Below, one piece after another: positions 41,423-54,300 of a DNA stretch of 64,000 bases. Each line of letters begins with the position of its first letter. Within the stretch, counting starts at the first letter, position 1. The notes below the pieces were generated by a model. The model did not search any database, was not told the origin of the DNA, and saw only the letters and a list, made by a program, of their open reading frames with translations. The stretch lies in assembly GCF_000407145.1 (NCBI RefSeq), contig NZ_KE136473.1:310001-374000 (forward strand), given 5' to 3'. The stretch is from Enterococcus caccae ATCC BAA-1240. GTDB taxonomy: Bacteria; Bacillota; Bacilli; Lactobacillales; Enterococcaceae. The position numbers and the translations under genes were made by a program.

Positions 41423-41542
41423 CCTAGAATCTAACGAAACTACGAAAACAGCTATATAAAAAAATGAAGCCAATTCTACTTTGCATGAAAGAAAGATAAG
41501 CTGAGTTTGAACATTATTAGCTTTTAAACGAGGTGCAAAAAT

Positions 41543-42325
41543 ATGAATGATCGAATAACGATTTCCATTGTTACTCACAATAGCCGTCATATTTTTGATG
41601 TGCTTGATAATTTAAAACAAGAATTAGGTCTGGAATCAAGCTATGATATACATATATTTGATAATGCTTCTGACCAAAGTTATATAGATAAACTCGAAAG
41701 TTATGGTCCCTTTATTTCCTTGCACAAAGCTGAGGAGAATGAAGGTTTTGGCCATGGACATAATGAAGTAATAAAAAAAATCACTACACGTTATGCGGTC
41801 ATTTTTAATCCGGATATTTTGCTAAAAAAACATATGCTAGATGAGATGATTCGACGAATGAAAGAAAGTGATCAGTTAGCTGCAGTCTGTCCTAAAGTAT
41901 TGAACTCGGATGGCACGACGCAATATTTGGTCCGTCAAAAATTAGATCTATTTGATTACATATTACGTTTTATTCCATTTCAATCGATCAAAAAGTTGTT
42001 TGATAAGCGTTTAAGTTATTATGAATGCCGAGATTTACCAGATGATCAAACATCGTACATTAAAATGGGATCTGGCTGTTTCATGGTTATTGATGTTGAA
42101 AAGTTTAGGCATGTTGGTGGTTTTGATGAGCGATTCTTCATGTATTTTGAAGATAATGATCTTTGTTTGAAATTTGGAAAAGCTGGCTATAAGATTTTGT
42201 ATACTCCATTTGATACAGTCATTCATTTATATGAAAAAGGAGCGCACAAGAATAAAGAACTATTTAAAATATTTTTACAATCAATGGTTAAATTTTTTAA
42301 TAAATGGGGCTGGAGGTTTTTTTAG
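41543..42325 (+). CDS. epaB: GT2 rhamnosyltransferase, EpaB-like
   Basis: The 260-residue GT-A fold enzyme shows SIVTHNSRHIFDVLDNLK, the nucleotide-binding EGFGHGHNEVI, FNPDILL (in place of DxD) and GSGCFMVIDVEKFRHVGGFDERFFMYFEDNDLCLK. This pattern is shared by WbbL/RfbF-type rhamnosyltransferases that add L-rhamnose to the lipid-linked acceptor. The second position after epaA and the nearby dTDP-rhamnose genes support that. It overlaps the next gene by one base. Confidence 0.85.
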   Translation: MNDRITISIVTHNSRHIFDVLDNLKQELGLESSYDIHIFDNASDQSYIDKLESYGPFISLHKAEENEGFGHGHNEVIKKITTRYAVIFNPDILLKKHMLDEMIRRMKESDQLAAVCPKVLNSDGTTQYLVRQKLDLFDYILRFIPFQSIKKLFDKRLSYYECRDLPDDQTSYIKMGSGCFMVIDVEKFRHVGGFDERFFMYFEDNDLCLKFGKAGYKILYTPFDTVIHLYEKGAHKNKELFKIFLQSMVKFFNKWGWRFF

Positions 42326-43158
42326 TGAGGAATAAGTTGGTAATTACAATCGTGTTATATCAAACTGAATTCTCAAAAACACCAAGCTATGAGTATTTTA
42401 AAAAAATAGCAATGGAAAAAAATCCGGTGAATCTATTTGTTTATGATAATAGCGACAATGCCCAAGAGGATGAATTGTTTAAACTGGAAAATGTACTTTA
42501 TATTCATGATGAAACCAATCCAGGGCTTGCTAAAGCTTATAATGCTGGAGCAAACTATCTTTTGGACATTCAAGGAGATTTGTTATTACTATTAGATCAA
42601 GATACACAGCTGAATACGATGTATCTTGACGCTGTTTTGGACTTAAAGCTAGAAGAAGATATTGGCGCCTATGTTCCAATTATCAGCTCGCATGGTAGGC
42701 AAATATCACCGTTGTTTTCTGATGAATATATTGGTCGCAAATCCAAACTTCCTAAAGCGGACGTTTATTCTGAACGAATCATGAGTATTAATTCTGGAAC
42801 AGTTTTACCTAGGACTACATTAACCGAATTGGGTTCTTTTAATGAGGATTTTCCTTTGGATTTTTTAGATCATTGGCTTTTTTGGAAAATTCATCAATTA
42901 AACAAAAAAATTAGTGTTTTAGATCATCACCTGACCCATGATTTATCTGTATTGGACTATAAAAAAATTAGTTTTAAACGATATGAATCTATTCTTCGAA
43001 GTGAAACATTGTTTTATCAGAAATATGATCAATCTCTATTTTATCGTCACAGAAAACATCTGCTTTTAAGAACCATCAAACAATTTTTACAGGTCAAAAA
43101 TCGTAAAATTTGGCGGCGGACGTTTTCAGAGTATCAAGTGCTAATGAAAGGAAAATAA
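42325..43158 (+). CDS. epaC: GT2 glycosyltransferase, EpaC-like
   Basis: The 277-residue GT-A enzyme shows VITIVLYQTEF, NPGLAKAYNAGANYLL, the LLLLDQDTQL acidic motif and an NSGTVLPRTTL acceptor segment, typical of rhamnosyltransferases. GTG 42325 is chosen because GGAGG lies 8 bases upstream, and its first base is the last base of the epaB stop; an in-frame ATG at 42304 lies before the binding site. The specific linkage is unknown. Confidence 0.85.
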   Translation: MRNKLVITIVLYQTEFSKTPSYEYFKKIAMEKNPVNLFVYDNSDNAQEDELFKLENVLYIHDETNPGLAKAYNAGANYLLDIQGDLLLLLDQDTQLNTMYLDAVLDLKLEEDIGAYVPIISSHGRQISPLFSDEYIGRKSKLPKADVYSERIMSINSGTVLPRTTLTELGSFNEDFPLDFLDHWLFWKIHQLNKKISVLDHHLTHDLSVLDYKKISFKRYESILRSETLFYQKYDQSLFYRHRKHLLLRTIKQFLQVKNRKIWRRTFSEYQVLMKGK

Positions 43159-43875
43159 ATGATCTCAGTTTGTATTGCCACATATAATGGAGAAAAATTT
43201 TTAGAAGAACAACTGGATAGTATTTTGTCTCAACTCTCCTCTTGTGATGAGCTGATCATATCAGATGATGGTTCTAAAGATATGACATTAGCTATAATCA
43301 AGCGCTACGCAGCGCAAGATCAACGGGTAAGGATTTTTCAAGGTCCAGGTAGAGGTGTGATTGCTAATTTTGAATTTGCTATTATGCAAAGTCAGGGAGA
43401 TTTTATTTTTTTAGCTGACCAAGACGATATTTGGTTACCGGAAAAAACCAAAACTATTGTGTCATTTTTCCATTTACATCCTAAAATAGACTTAGTAATC
43501 AGTGATTTAGTAATTGTTGATGAGAAATTAAATATTATAGAAGAGTCTTATTTTGAATATCGCAACGTTAAACTCGGTCTTTTTCACAATATCATGAAAA
43601 ATAAATACATTGGTGCTGGAATGGCGTTTCGTGCGGAATTTAAGAATGAAATATTGCCAATCCCGCCCAAAATTCCCATGCATGATATGTGGTTTGGTCT
43701 GATTGCTGAGACTAAGAACAAGAGCGCGTTGATTCCACAAAAGCTTACTTTATATCGTAGGCATGGCAGTAATGCAAGTGAAATCAATACAAAGGCTAGT
43801 CGTTCTCAACAATTAAAATGGCGGGCAACACTTATCATGGCTCTTGTGAGACGGAAAATATTGAAAGTAAAATGA
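43159..43875 (+). CDS. epaD: GT2 glycosyltransferase, EpaD-like (rhamnosyltransferase)
   Basis: The 238-residue enzyme starts ISVCIATYNGEKFLEEQLDSIL, with SDDGSKD and the acidic LADQDDIWLPEK motif. This is the layout of alpha-1,3-rhamnosyltransferases of rhamnan synthesis (RgpB-like). Its ATG immediately follows the epaC stop, with AAAGGAAA upstream. A palindrome ATTTTACA/TGTAAAAT (43881-43900) lies just after it and may be a weak terminator. Confidence 0.85.
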   Translation: MISVCIATYNGEKFLEEQLDSILSQLSSCDELIISDDGSKDMTLAIIKRYAAQDQRVRIFQGPGRGVIANFEFAIMQSQGDFIFLADQDDIWLPEKTKTIVSFFHLHPKIDLVISDLVIVDEKLNIIEESYFEYRNVKLGLFHNIMKNKYIGAGMAFRAEFKNEILPIPPKIPMHDMWFGLIAETKNKSALIPQKLTLYRRHGSNASEINTKASRSQQLKWRATLIMALVRRKILKVK

Positions 43876-43913
43876 GAGATATTTTACAGTTTTGTAAAAT
43901 AACCTTAAAAAGC

Positions 43914-43942
43914 ATGACAAGTTTCTGCGATAGTGCGATAAT
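43914..43942 (+). promoter_or_regulatory. Promoter for the rml genes
   Basis: ATGACA (43914-43919) and GATAAT (43937-43942) are 17 bases apart, with an extended -10 (TGCGATAAT). It lies 53 bases before rmlA. Confidence 0.65.
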
Positions 43943-43995
43943 GTTAACTGGCGTAAGCAATTAAGCGAAATAAATAATTTTAGAGGAGTTTTTCA

Positions 43996-44865
43996 ATGAA
44001 AGGAATAATTTTAGCTGGGGGTAGTGGAACTAGATTATATCCCTTAACCAAAGCCACATCAAAACAATTAATGCCGATTTATGATAAACCAATGATTTAT
44101 TATCCAATGTCTACATTAATGTTAGCAGGAATCAAAGAGATTTTGATTATTTCTACACCGGATGACACACCACGTTTTGAAAGTTTATTTGGCGATGGAA
44201 AAGATCTTGGTATTCATATTGAATATGCTGTTCAAGAAAGCCCTGATGGATTAGCGCAAGCTTTCATTATAGGAGAAGAATTCATTGGTAATGATAGTGT
44301 TTGTCTTGTTTTAGGAGACAACATTTATTATGGTGGCGGTTTATCTAACATGTTGCAACGTGCTGCTTCTAAAGAAAATGGGGCAACGGTTTTCGGTTAT
44401 CATGTAAATGATCCTGAACGTTTTGGTGTAGTTGAGTTTGATGAGCAAATGCAGGCTCTTTCAATTGAAGAAAAACCTGAGAAACCAAAATCAAGTTATG
44501 CTGTAACTGGTTTATATTTTTATGATAATGATGTTGTAGAAATCGCTAAAAATATTAAGCCATCTGATCGTGGCGAATTAGAGATAACGGATGTTAATAA
44601 AGTCTATTTGGAAAGAAATAAATTATCTGTTGAATTGATGGGACGTGGCTTTGCTTGGTTAGATACTGGAACGCATGAATCATTATTAGAAGCATCAACC
44701 TTCATTGAGACAATTGAAAAACGTCAAAATTTGAAAGTAGCATGTTTAGAAGAGATTGCTTACCGGATGGGCTATATCACAAAAAATCAACTTATTGCTC
44801 TAGCACAGCCATTGAAGAAAAATGGTTACGGGCAATATCTACTGCGCTTAGCAGAAACAGAGTAG
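43996..44865 (+). CDS. rfbA: Glucose-1-phosphate thymidylyltransferase (RmlA; EpaE)
   Basis: It makes dTDP-glucose from dTTP and glucose 1-phosphate, the first step to dTDP-L-rhamnose. The 289-residue protein has the nucleotide-binding [14 protein letters not shown], the YDKPMIYYP loop, VLGDNIYYG (metal Asp), [20 protein letters not shown] and the closing WLDTGTH. AGAGGAG precedes ATG 43996. The rmlA-C-B-D order matches the E. faecalis epaE-F-G-H genes. Confidence 0.97.
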   Translation: MKGIILAGGSGTRLYPLTKATSKQLMPIYDKPMIYYPMSTLMLAGIKEILIISTPDDTPRFESLFGDGKDLGIHIEYAVQESPDGLAQAFIIGEEFIGNDSVCLVLGDNIYYGGGLSNMLQRAASKENGATVFGYHVNDPERFGVVEFDEQMQALSIEEKPEKPKSSYAVTGLYFYDNDVVEIAKNIKPSDRGELEITDVNKVYLERNKLSVELMGRGFAWLDTGTHESLLEASTFIETIEKRQNLKVACLEEIAYRMGYITKNQLIALAQPLKKNGYGQYLLRLAETE

Positions 44866-44878
44866 GGGCGAATAAAAC

Positions 44879-46502
<1,624 letters not shown>

Positions 46503-46573
46503 TAAGCGATGTTTTTTTGATAAGACATCATGCTGCTGATTTTAACCGAGTAAGATTAAAATAGTAATTTGTT

Positions 46574-46614
46574 GAGCGTGGAACAAAACTGCTTTTTCGT
46601 TTTGTTCCACGCTC
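46574..46614 (+). terminator. Repeat-type hairpin between rmlB and rmlD
   Basis: Arms GAGCGTGGAACAAAAC (46574-46589) and GTTTTGTTCCACGCTC (46599-46614) pair perfectly over 16 bases with loop TGCTTTTTC. There is no T run after it. It closely resembles the hairpin near 32428-32467. Confidence 0.7.
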
Positions 46615-46705
46615 AAAATACGAAAACAACGTTAACTTTTTAGGTAGTATATTTTTCAAAACCATACTACTACGAAGTTTTCTCGAATTGAAGGAGGAAA
46701 TGAGA

Positions 46706-47536
46706 ATGATACTTTTAACTGGCGGTAATGGGCAATTAGGAACAGAGTTACGTCATTTTTTAGATGAACAAGGATTGGATTATGTTTCAACTGACTCAAA
46801 AGAAATGGATATTACTGATGCAGAAAAAACAATGGCATTTATTACAAATTTAAAACCTGAGGTAATTTATCACTGTGCAGCGTATACGGCTGTAGATAAA
46901 GCAGAAGATGAAGGCAAGGAGCTAGATGAAAAAATTAATGTTGATGGTACAAGAAATGTAACTGCTGCTGCAAAAGCTGTGGATGCAACTTTAATTTATA
47001 TCAGTACAGATTACGTTTTTGACGGCACTAAAAAAGACGCTATGTATAAAACGGACGATCAAACAAATCCGAAAAATGAATATGGTCGTACTAAACTACT
47101 AGGGGAACAAATTGTTCAAGATACTTTGGAAAAATATTACATCATTCGTACGTCATGGGTGTTTGGTCAATATGGACATAATTTTGTCTTTACTATGCAA
47201 AAATTAGCTGAGACACGCGATCAACTTACAGTTGTTAACGATCAATTTGGACGACCAACGTGGACTAGAACTTTAGCAGAGTTCATGGTGTTTGTGCTAA
47301 AAGCAAAAGTACCTTATGGAATCTATCATTTATCAAATGAAAATAGCTGCAGCTGGTACGAATTTGCCAAAGAAATTTTGAAAGATACAGAAGTAGAAGT
47401 TCTGCCAGTAGATTCAAGCAAATTTCCACAAAAAGCAATTCGTCCTAAATATTCTGTGATGGATCTTACTAAAACAACAGCATTAGGGTTTGAAATTCCA
47501 ACTTGGCAAGAAGCTTTAAAATTGATGCTAGGTTAG
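46706..47536 (+). CDS. rfbD: dTDP-4-dehydrorhamnose reductase (RmlD; EpaH)
   Basis: It completes dTDP-L-rhamnose by NADPH-dependent reduction. The 276-residue protein has LLTGGNGQLGTEL, CAAYTAVDKAEDE, ISTDYVFDG, YGRTKLLGE (Tyr-x3-Lys) and RTSWVFG. GGAGG lies 8 bases before ATG 46706; in-frame ATG 46700 is too close. It is set apart from rmlACB by 203 bases with a hairpin, unlike the tight spacing of those three. Confidence 0.96.
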   Translation: MILLTGGNGQLGTELRHFLDEQGLDYVSTDSKEMDITDAEKTMAFITNLKPEVIYHCAAYTAVDKAEDEGKELDEKINVDGTRNVTAAAKAVDATLIYISTDYVFDGTKKDAMYKTDDQTNPKNEYGRTKLLGEQIVQDTLEKYYIIRTSWVFGQYGHNFVFTMQKLAETRDQLTVVNDQFGRPTWTRTLAEFMVFVLKAKVPYGIYHLSNENSCSWYEFAKEILKDTEVEVLPVDSSKFPQKAIRPKYSVMDLTKTTALGFEIPTWQEALKLMLG

Positions 47537-47695
47537 CTAGAAAAAAGCAGGTAAACCTTGTCTAAATGCTTTATATTCAGCTTGTTCAACGAGTAATAAT
47601 TTGAGTGAATGTCGAGCAGCTTTTATTTTACAAGTATCTAAGTTATAATTGTTGAGTCGAAATTATGAATGAATATTGACTGGAGGAACATAAAA

Positions 47696-48865
47696 ATGAA
47701 AAAAATTTCTGTGTTTGGCTTAGGCTATGTAGGTTTAGCTAATGCATTACTATTAAGTCAGAATGAACAAGTAAAGGCCTATGATATCGTTGACGAAAAA
47801 ATTGATTTATTAAATAAAGGTATCTCTCCTATAGAGGACAAAGAAATTCATGAATTTTTAAAAAGAGATGATTTAACGATTGAATTTTCAAAAGACTTTG
47901 AAGATGCCGTTAAATTTGGTGATTTTTTAATTATTGCTACTCCAACTGATTATAATGAAGACAAAAACTATTTTGATACCTCCACAGTTGAGAATGTTAT
48001 CGAACGAGCGCTAGCTATTCGTAAAGATGCTGTATTTATTATTAAATCGACTGTGCCAGTTGGGTATACGAATACAGTAAAAGAAAAATATCAAACAGAG
48101 AATATTATCTTTTCACCTGAATTTTTAAGAGAAGGTAAAGCGTTGTATGATAATCTTTATCCATCTAGAATTGTTGTTGGCGAATGCTCTGAACGCGGGA
48201 AAGAAATTTCAACTATCTTTTTAGAAAATACTGTTGAAAAAAATACAGAAGTGTTGTTGACTCATGCGACAGAGGCAGAAGCAATAAAATTATTTTCTAA
48301 TACTTATTTAGCACTTAGAGTAGCCTACTTTAATGAATTAGACACTTACGCTGAAGTAAGGGGATTGGATGCAAAACAAATTATCGAAGGTGTTGGTTTA
48401 GATCCAAGAATTGGCTCTCATTACAATAACCCATCCTTTGGTTATGGTGGCTATTGTTTGCCTAAAGATACAAAACAATTGCGCGCAAATTACGATAAAG
48501 TACCGAATAATATTATTGGTGCTATAGTAGATGCTAATACGACTAGAAAAAATTTTATTGCGGAACAAATTCTGGCGAGAAATCCTAAAGTAGTAGGGAT
48601 TTATCGTTTAACAATGAAAGCAAACTCAGATAATTTTAGATACTCTTCAATTCAAGGAATTATGAAGCGGTTGAAAGCTAAAGGAATTGATGTTGTGGTA
48701 TATGAACCTAATTTAGAAGAAGAAGAGTTTTTCAATTCTAAAGTTATAAAAGATTTAGAGATTTTTAAACAAAATTCAGATGTTATTGTAGTAAACAGAA
48801 TGGAAGAAGCTTTGTTTGATGTTGAAGATAAAATCTACACTAGAGATATTTTTAAAAGAGATTAA
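47696..48865 (+). CDS. UDP-glucose 6-dehydrogenase
   Basis: It oxidises UDP-glucose to UDP-glucuronate in two NAD steps. The 389-residue protein has the Rossmann motif [33 protein letters not shown] and the catalytic Cys254 in [14 protein letters not shown]. Length and motifs fit the Gram-positive type (HasB-like). GGAGG lies 9 bases before ATG 47696, and TATAAT lies near 47645. Here it probably supplies glucuronate, or a sugar made from it, for an acidic part of the surface glycan. Confidence 0.92.
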   Translation: MKKISVFGLGYVGLANALLLSQNEQVKAYDIVDEKIDLLNKGISPIEDKEIHEFLKRDDLTIEFSKDFEDAVKFGDFLIIATPTDYNEDKNYFDTSTVENVIERALAIRKDAVFIIKSTVPVGYTNTVKEKYQTENIIFSPEFLREGKALYDNLYPSRIVVGECSERGKEISTIFLENTVEKNTEVLLTHATEAEAIKLFSNTYLALRVAYFNELDTYAEVRGLDAKQIIEGVGLDPRIGSHYNNPSFGYGGYCLPKDTKQLRANYDKVPNNIIGAIVDANTTRKNFIAEQILARNPKVVGIYRLTMKANSDNFRYSSIQGIMKRLKAKGIDVVVYEPNLEEEEFFNSKVIKDLEIFKQNSDVIVVNRMEEALFDVEDKIYTRDIFKRD

Positions 48866-49275
48866 AAACTAAGAAGAATAATCTTTTTGAAAGATAGATT
48901 AATAAAGTTGGAGCCTGCTTTTGATATATGTGTAACAAAACAGAGAAGTTTTTATGTGATAAAATAAAAAATGTAGACAATGGTCATTACATTTATGTAA
49001 ACAGTAAATAAGTTTAATAATTGATTGTATTTATAGGCTTTCTAGATTAATAAAACTTCAATTTTTGAATCACTGCACTGACCATCATAGAAATAGTAGC
49101 ATTGAAAATGAAAATTTAGTATAATAAACAGATTAATGGGCAAGGTGTTATCAGATAAAATAAAATGTATATATTTTTTGCAAGGTTATTTTATTAAGAT
49201 TTTTTATGATATATGACAACCAAGTCGTTAATGGTGTCATTCTTTGAAAACTGAGATTTGAGGGAGAATTTATTA
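48866..49275. other. AT-rich gap before the ABC exporter genes
   Basis: No gene is seen. TATAAT (49120-49125) may be a -10 for the exporter genes, but no good -35 lies 16-18 bases upstream. No hairpin terminator was found after the dehydrogenase gene. Confidence 0.45.
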
Positions 49276-50076
49276 ATGTTTGAAAAAAAGAATAGAATTT
49301 TGCTAAAGGAACTTGTAAAAACTGATTTTAAATTAAGGTACCAAGGAAGTGTTATCGGTTATTTGTGGTCAGTTTTAAGACCAGTTTTATTGTTTGCAGT
49401 GATGTATATTGTATTCATTTATTTTTTGCGATTTGGTGATGATGTTCCTCACTTTGCAGTAGCCTTACTCTTAGCCCAAGTATTATGGGGGTTCTTCAAT
49501 GAAACCACTAATCTAGGTATGGTATCTATTGTTAATCGAGGTGATTTATTAAGAAAACTTAATTTCCCAACATATATAGTTGTTGTTTCTGTGTCAATCA
49601 ATGCGTTTATTAACTTGATGATTAGTCTTGTAATTGTATTTATCTTTGGATTGATCAATAATGTGGAGTTATCTGCGTTTGGTTTCTTAGCGCCACTTAT
49701 TTTTATTGAATTGTATGCTTTCTCATTAGGAATTGCGTTTATTTTAGCTACAGTTTATGTAAGGTTTAGAGATATTGGGCCAATTTGGGAAGTTATTTTA
49801 CAAATCGGTCTCTATATGACACCAATCATTTATCCAGTGACTTTAATCATTGAAAGAGCAGATATTAGAATTGCTAAAATATTATTATTAAATCCTATGG
49901 CTCAGATGATTCAAGATATGCGTTATTGGTTCACAAGTTCTGTGAATGTTACTGTGTGGCAATTGATTGATAACAAATTTATTATGATTATTCCATATGT
50001 TATACCTTTCATTGTATTGATAGTAGGTTTTTTGATTTTTAATAAAAATTCTAAGAAGTTTGCGGAGATTCTTTAA
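49276..50076 (+). CDS. Polysaccharide ABC transporter permease (Wzm type)
   Basis: The 266-residue ABC-2 permease has a short cytoplasmic start (KKNRILLKELVKTDFKLRYQGS), then GYLWSVLRPVLLFAVMYIVF and about six transmembrane helices. YMTPIIYPVTLI and LLNPMAQMIQDMRY are typical of TagG/Wzm/RgpC. It exports the finished lipid-linked polymer across the membrane with the ATPase encoded three bases downstream. GAGGGAGAA precedes ATG 49276. E. faecalis epa has an ABC exporter at a comparable place. Confidence 0.92.
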   Translation: MFEKKNRILLKELVKTDFKLRYQGSVIGYLWSVLRPVLLFAVMYIVFIYFLRFGDDVPHFAVALLLAQVLWGFFNETTNLGMVSIVNRGDLLRKLNFPTYIVVVSVSINAFINLMISLVIVFIFGLINNVELSAFGFLAPLIFIELYAFSLGIAFILATVYVRFRDIGPIWEVILQIGLYMTPIIYPVTLIIERADIRIAKILLLNPMAQMIQDMRYWFTSSVNVTVWQLIDNKFIMIIPYVIPFIVLIVGFLIFNKNSKKFAEIL

Positions 50077-50078
50077 TT

Positions 50079-51308
50079 ATGAAAAATGATATTGCAGTAA
50101 AAGTAGATGGTATAAGTAAAAGTTTCAGACTTCCAACTGAAAATACTACAAGTCTTAAAAGGACGATTGTTAATTATTTTCAAGGAATTAAAGGCTATAA
50201 AGAACAACGAGTACTTAGAGATATATCGTTCGAAGTGAAAAAAGGAGACTTTTTTGGTGTAGTAGGACGTAATGGTAGTGGTAAATCCACGTTACTAAAA
50301 ATTATTTCTCAAATTTATGTACCCGAACATGGAACTGTTGACATTAATGGTAAGTTGGTTTCGTTTATTGAATTAGGAGTAGGATTTAATCCTGAATTGT
50401 CTGGAAAAGAAAATGTTTATTTAAATGGAGCATTACTAGGCTTTTCAACAGTTGAAATTGATGATATGTATGATGATATTGTAGAATTTGCTGAGTTGTC
50501 AGACTTTATGAATCAAAAGTTAAAAAATTATTCTAGTGGTATGCAAGTTCGCCTAGCTTTTTCAGTTGCAATTCAATCTAAAAGCGATATTTTAGTTTTA
50601 GATGAAGTATTGGCGGTAGGTGATGAAGCCTTTCAGCGGAAATGTAATGACTATTTTATGCAAGCAAGGGAAGATAAAAAAACGATTATTTTAGTAACAC
50701 ATTCAATGGCTGCTGTTCGTAAATATTGTAATAAAGCAATGATGATTGATAAAGGTGAAGTTAAGATCATAGGAACGCCAGAAGATGTGGCTAATCAGTA
50801 TTCGTTATCAAATGTATTAGATAGTGGTGCAGCGACTGTGATTGAAGGTAATGAAGTCGACAATGCAGCAGAAGAAAAAGAAGAGACAAAACTGATCAAA
50901 AATTTGAAAGTTGAGATGCTTTCTGACACTATTATTGATAATGACAATTCATTAGTTGAATTTACTGTAACATATGATGTGATTGATGATATGAGAACGT
51001 ATGTAGCATTTTCTATGATTGATATAGATAAAAATGTTTGGGTATATAATGATAATTCATATGATGATATGACTTCTGCGAAAGGTCAAAAGAAGATTAG
51101 CTATAAATGCAATTTGAATAGTATTAATGGATGCACTCTAAAGTTGAATGTTTCTATTCGTAATGATGATGATGAACCTTGTGCTTTTGCAGACAAAGAA
51201 AATACGCCTGTGATAATAGTGGCTAAAAAAGATAATATGAGCAAAAGTGAGAGAATTTCAAGCAGTGGAATTTTGAAAAGAAATGGTTCTTGGTCGTCTA
51301 AAGTGTAA
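50079..51308 (+). CDS. Polysaccharide ABC transporter ATPase (Wzt type) with C-terminal glycan-binding domain
   Basis: The 409-residue protein has Walker A GRNGSGKST (63-71), the YSSGMQVRLAFSVAIQ signature and LDEVLAVGDEAF. Residues of about 245-409 form an extra beta-rich domain after an acidic linker, as in Wzt proteins, where this domain recognises the end of the polymer to be exported. Thus export may need a finished or capped chain. GGAG lies 10 bases before ATG 50079. Confidence 0.92.
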   Translation: MKNDIAVKVDGISKSFRLPTENTTSLKRTIVNYFQGIKGYKEQRVLRDISFEVKKGDFFGVVGRNGSGKSTLLKIISQIYVPEHGTVDINGKLVSFIELGVGFNPELSGKENVYLNGALLGFSTVEIDDMYDDIVEFAELSDFMNQKLKNYSSGMQVRLAFSVAIQSKSDILVLDEVLAVGDEAFQRKCNDYFMQAREDKKTIILVTHSMAAVRKYCNKAMMIDKGEVKIIGTPEDVANQYSLSNVLDSGAATVIEGNEVDNAAEEKEETKLIKNLKVEMLSDTIIDNDNSLVEFTVTYDVIDDMRTYVAFSMIDIDKNVWVYNDNSYDDMTSAKGQKKISYKCNLNSINGCTLKLNVSIRNDDDEPCAFADKENTPVIIVAKKDNMSKSERISSSGILKRNGSWSSKV

Positions 51309-51367
51309 TTGTCTGCTTTAGTAAATTTAAATAATAAGATAAAAGGTAGATGAAGGTGAAGTGAATA

Positions 51368-54300
51368 TTGAAAAATTTAGTATCTATTATTATAACTTGC
51401 TACAATCATGAGGAGTATATTGCGCAATGTTTGGAAAGTGTTTTTTCACAAACATACAACAATATAGAGCTATTAATTATAAACGATGGATCAACAGATA
51501 AGTCTGGACAAATTATTACTGAACTTTTACCTAGTTCGCCATATAAAAAGACAGAGTTAATTTCACAAGATAACGAGGGTATTTGCGTTGTCAGAAATAA
51601 GGGACTAGATTGGGCTAAAGGTGAATTTCTTTTATTTGTAGATAGTGATAATTATCTTGACGAAAATTATATCGAAGAATTAGTTCAAACGGCGCAAACT
51701 AATAAATCAGATATTATTTATACAAACTTATTTGATGTAGATAAAAATGAAGTATTCGTGGAAGCTAAAGAATTTGAATTAGAAACTTATCTAACGTCGA
51801 ATTACATTGATAACTGTTCCTTAATTCGAGTATCAAAAATTAAAAATAGCAAATATGATTTAGAACTTAATCGAAAAAAATTAGTCGACTATGATTTTTT
51901 TATGAATCTAATTTTGAGGAATGATGCTATTCCTCAAGAATGTCATAACACAAAATTGAACTATAGGATACTAAATGATTCTATTTCAAGAAAAGGCGAT
52001 CATTTATCTGAAAAATTTTATTTTGAAGTTTATTTGTATATACTAAGTAAATACATACAAGAATTTCCAGTAGAAATCATAGAAGCTGTTAAAAATAACA
52101 TATTCATACTATCAGATAGATTAACAGATCTTATAAATCATTTAGATGGTGTGACTAAACATGTTCATAATCAAGAGCACGATTTAGATGATCTTTCAGA
52201 TACTGTTGAAGCATTAAAGAGAGAAATTATTGAACGACTTAATGTAGAAAAAGAAATTGCCTCTGAAAATGAGTCTTTAATAACGACAAATACAGAATTA
52301 TTAAATGATAAACAACATTTGAGTAATGTTATATCATTGTTAGAAGTGGAAAAAAATCAAATTTTAAACTCAAGATCATATCGTGTGGGTAATTTGATAA
52401 TTAAGCCAATCAGTTTAAGTTTAAGAGTGTTAAAAAATCCTAAATTAATTGGAAAAAATATTCAAAAGATTAAACGAGTTTTAATCCGTAAAATAAAGCA
52501 ATTTCCTAATGTTAAAACAATTTACTTAAAAGGTGTTAGAGCACGTCAAAGGAAGAAAAATAACTATGACAATCCGAGTAGAGTTTTAGTTTTTGTGATT
52601 TATGAAGATCAAGAAAAACTTCAACAATATAAGTTAGTTTTCTTAAAAGCTCTTGCTGAGATGGTTGATGATATTTTAATAGTGGTCAATGGAACTTTAC
52701 CAGATGAAGATATTTTAGAGCTTTCAGAAATAGGTCAAGTTGAATTAAGAAGTAATAAGGGATATGATACTGCTGCCTTCAGATATGGCATTAATTATTT
52801 CGGCAAGGAACAATTGAGTAAATATGATCAACTTTTATTAGTTAATGATACAAATGTGGGGCCAATTGGGGATATTTCTGTTGCATTTTCTAAAATGGCT
52901 GAGAGAAGACTAGATTTCTGGGGAATATCATATGGTGAGGAACAAAATGATATTACTCAATATAATAAATATGGCTTTATCCCAATTCATCTTCAATCAT
53001 ACTTCTTGATTATAGAAAAATCATTATTAGATTATGATGGATTTTATGAATATTGGAAAGAATTGGGAGATACTGATTCGAGAGATAAAGCAATAGGTAA
53101 GCATGAAACTGTTTTTACTAAACATTTTGAAGATTTAGGCTTCAAACATGGAGCACTTAATGAAAATAATGTGGATAGTCCAATGTATATCCATCCATTA
53201 AGAATGGTAAAAGAAGGTGTACCTGTAGTAAAATATACAGCTTTTTCTAATTATAATAATGATAAGTTTGCTTGGCAAGGTTTAATTAGAGAGACAGAAA
53301 TTCCTAGTTTAATTGAATATATAAGAACAGAGACTGAATACCCGATAGAAATTATCGAGAAAATTATGGATGATGTGAAAAATAAAAAGGTAAAAGAACA
53401 TATCCTAATTATTGATGGTGTAGAAAATGCTATTCCTCAATTAACTAAGTATCGTGTACAAAATAAAACAGAGCAATTAGAATCACTTGGTTATAATGTT
53501 CAGAGTGTAAATCTATCTTCTTTTCAAATGAGATATGCAGAACATGCCAGTCATATAATTATTTATCGAGCACCGCTCGATAATAAGTTAATCGAGTTAA
53601 TTCATCTTGCTCAAAAGCACGATAAACCGGTTCTGTATGATATTGATGATTTAGTGATTGATACAAAATATACAGATCAATTAACGTATGTTAAAGAACT
53701 TTCAGTTTCTGAAAAACAAAATTATGATGGTAGTGTAGTTAGTTATGGAGAAATGCTTGGACTTTGCGATGGTGTGATTACTTCCACAAAGAAAATGAAA
53801 AGTGAACTTTTTAATTATAAAGATCTGGTATTATTAAATCGAAATTTAGCAAATATGGAATTAGTTCAATTGAGTCAGGAAACAACAAAGGATTATAATA
53901 AGTCTAATGGAGTAATTAAAATAGGATACTTTTCAGGCTCTATTACACATAATGAAAACTTTGAATTGATAAAAGAAGCCATAATAAAGTTACTAAAAAA
54001 ATACAACAATTTAGAACTTCATTTGGTAGGTCATCTAGATCTTCCAACGGACCTTAAGCCTTATCATGATAGAATCAAGTTACATCCTTTTGTATCTTGG
54101 CAAAAATTACCTAAGTTGATTAGTGAGGTAGATATTAATCTAGCACCATTAGTAAATTCAATTTTTAATGAAGCTAAGTCTGAAATAAAATGGATTGAAG
54201 CTTCTTTGGTTAAAGTCCCGACGGTTGCTAGTAATATCGGTGCTTTCAAAGAAATGATTGTGGATAATGAGACAGGGATTCTTGTAGAAGATGATGAATG

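Noticed and set aside
49102-49125. TTGAAA and TATAAT as a promoter for the ABC exporter
   Set aside because: The two hexamers are only 12 bases apart, too close for sigma-A; only the TATAAT is kept as a weak candidate.
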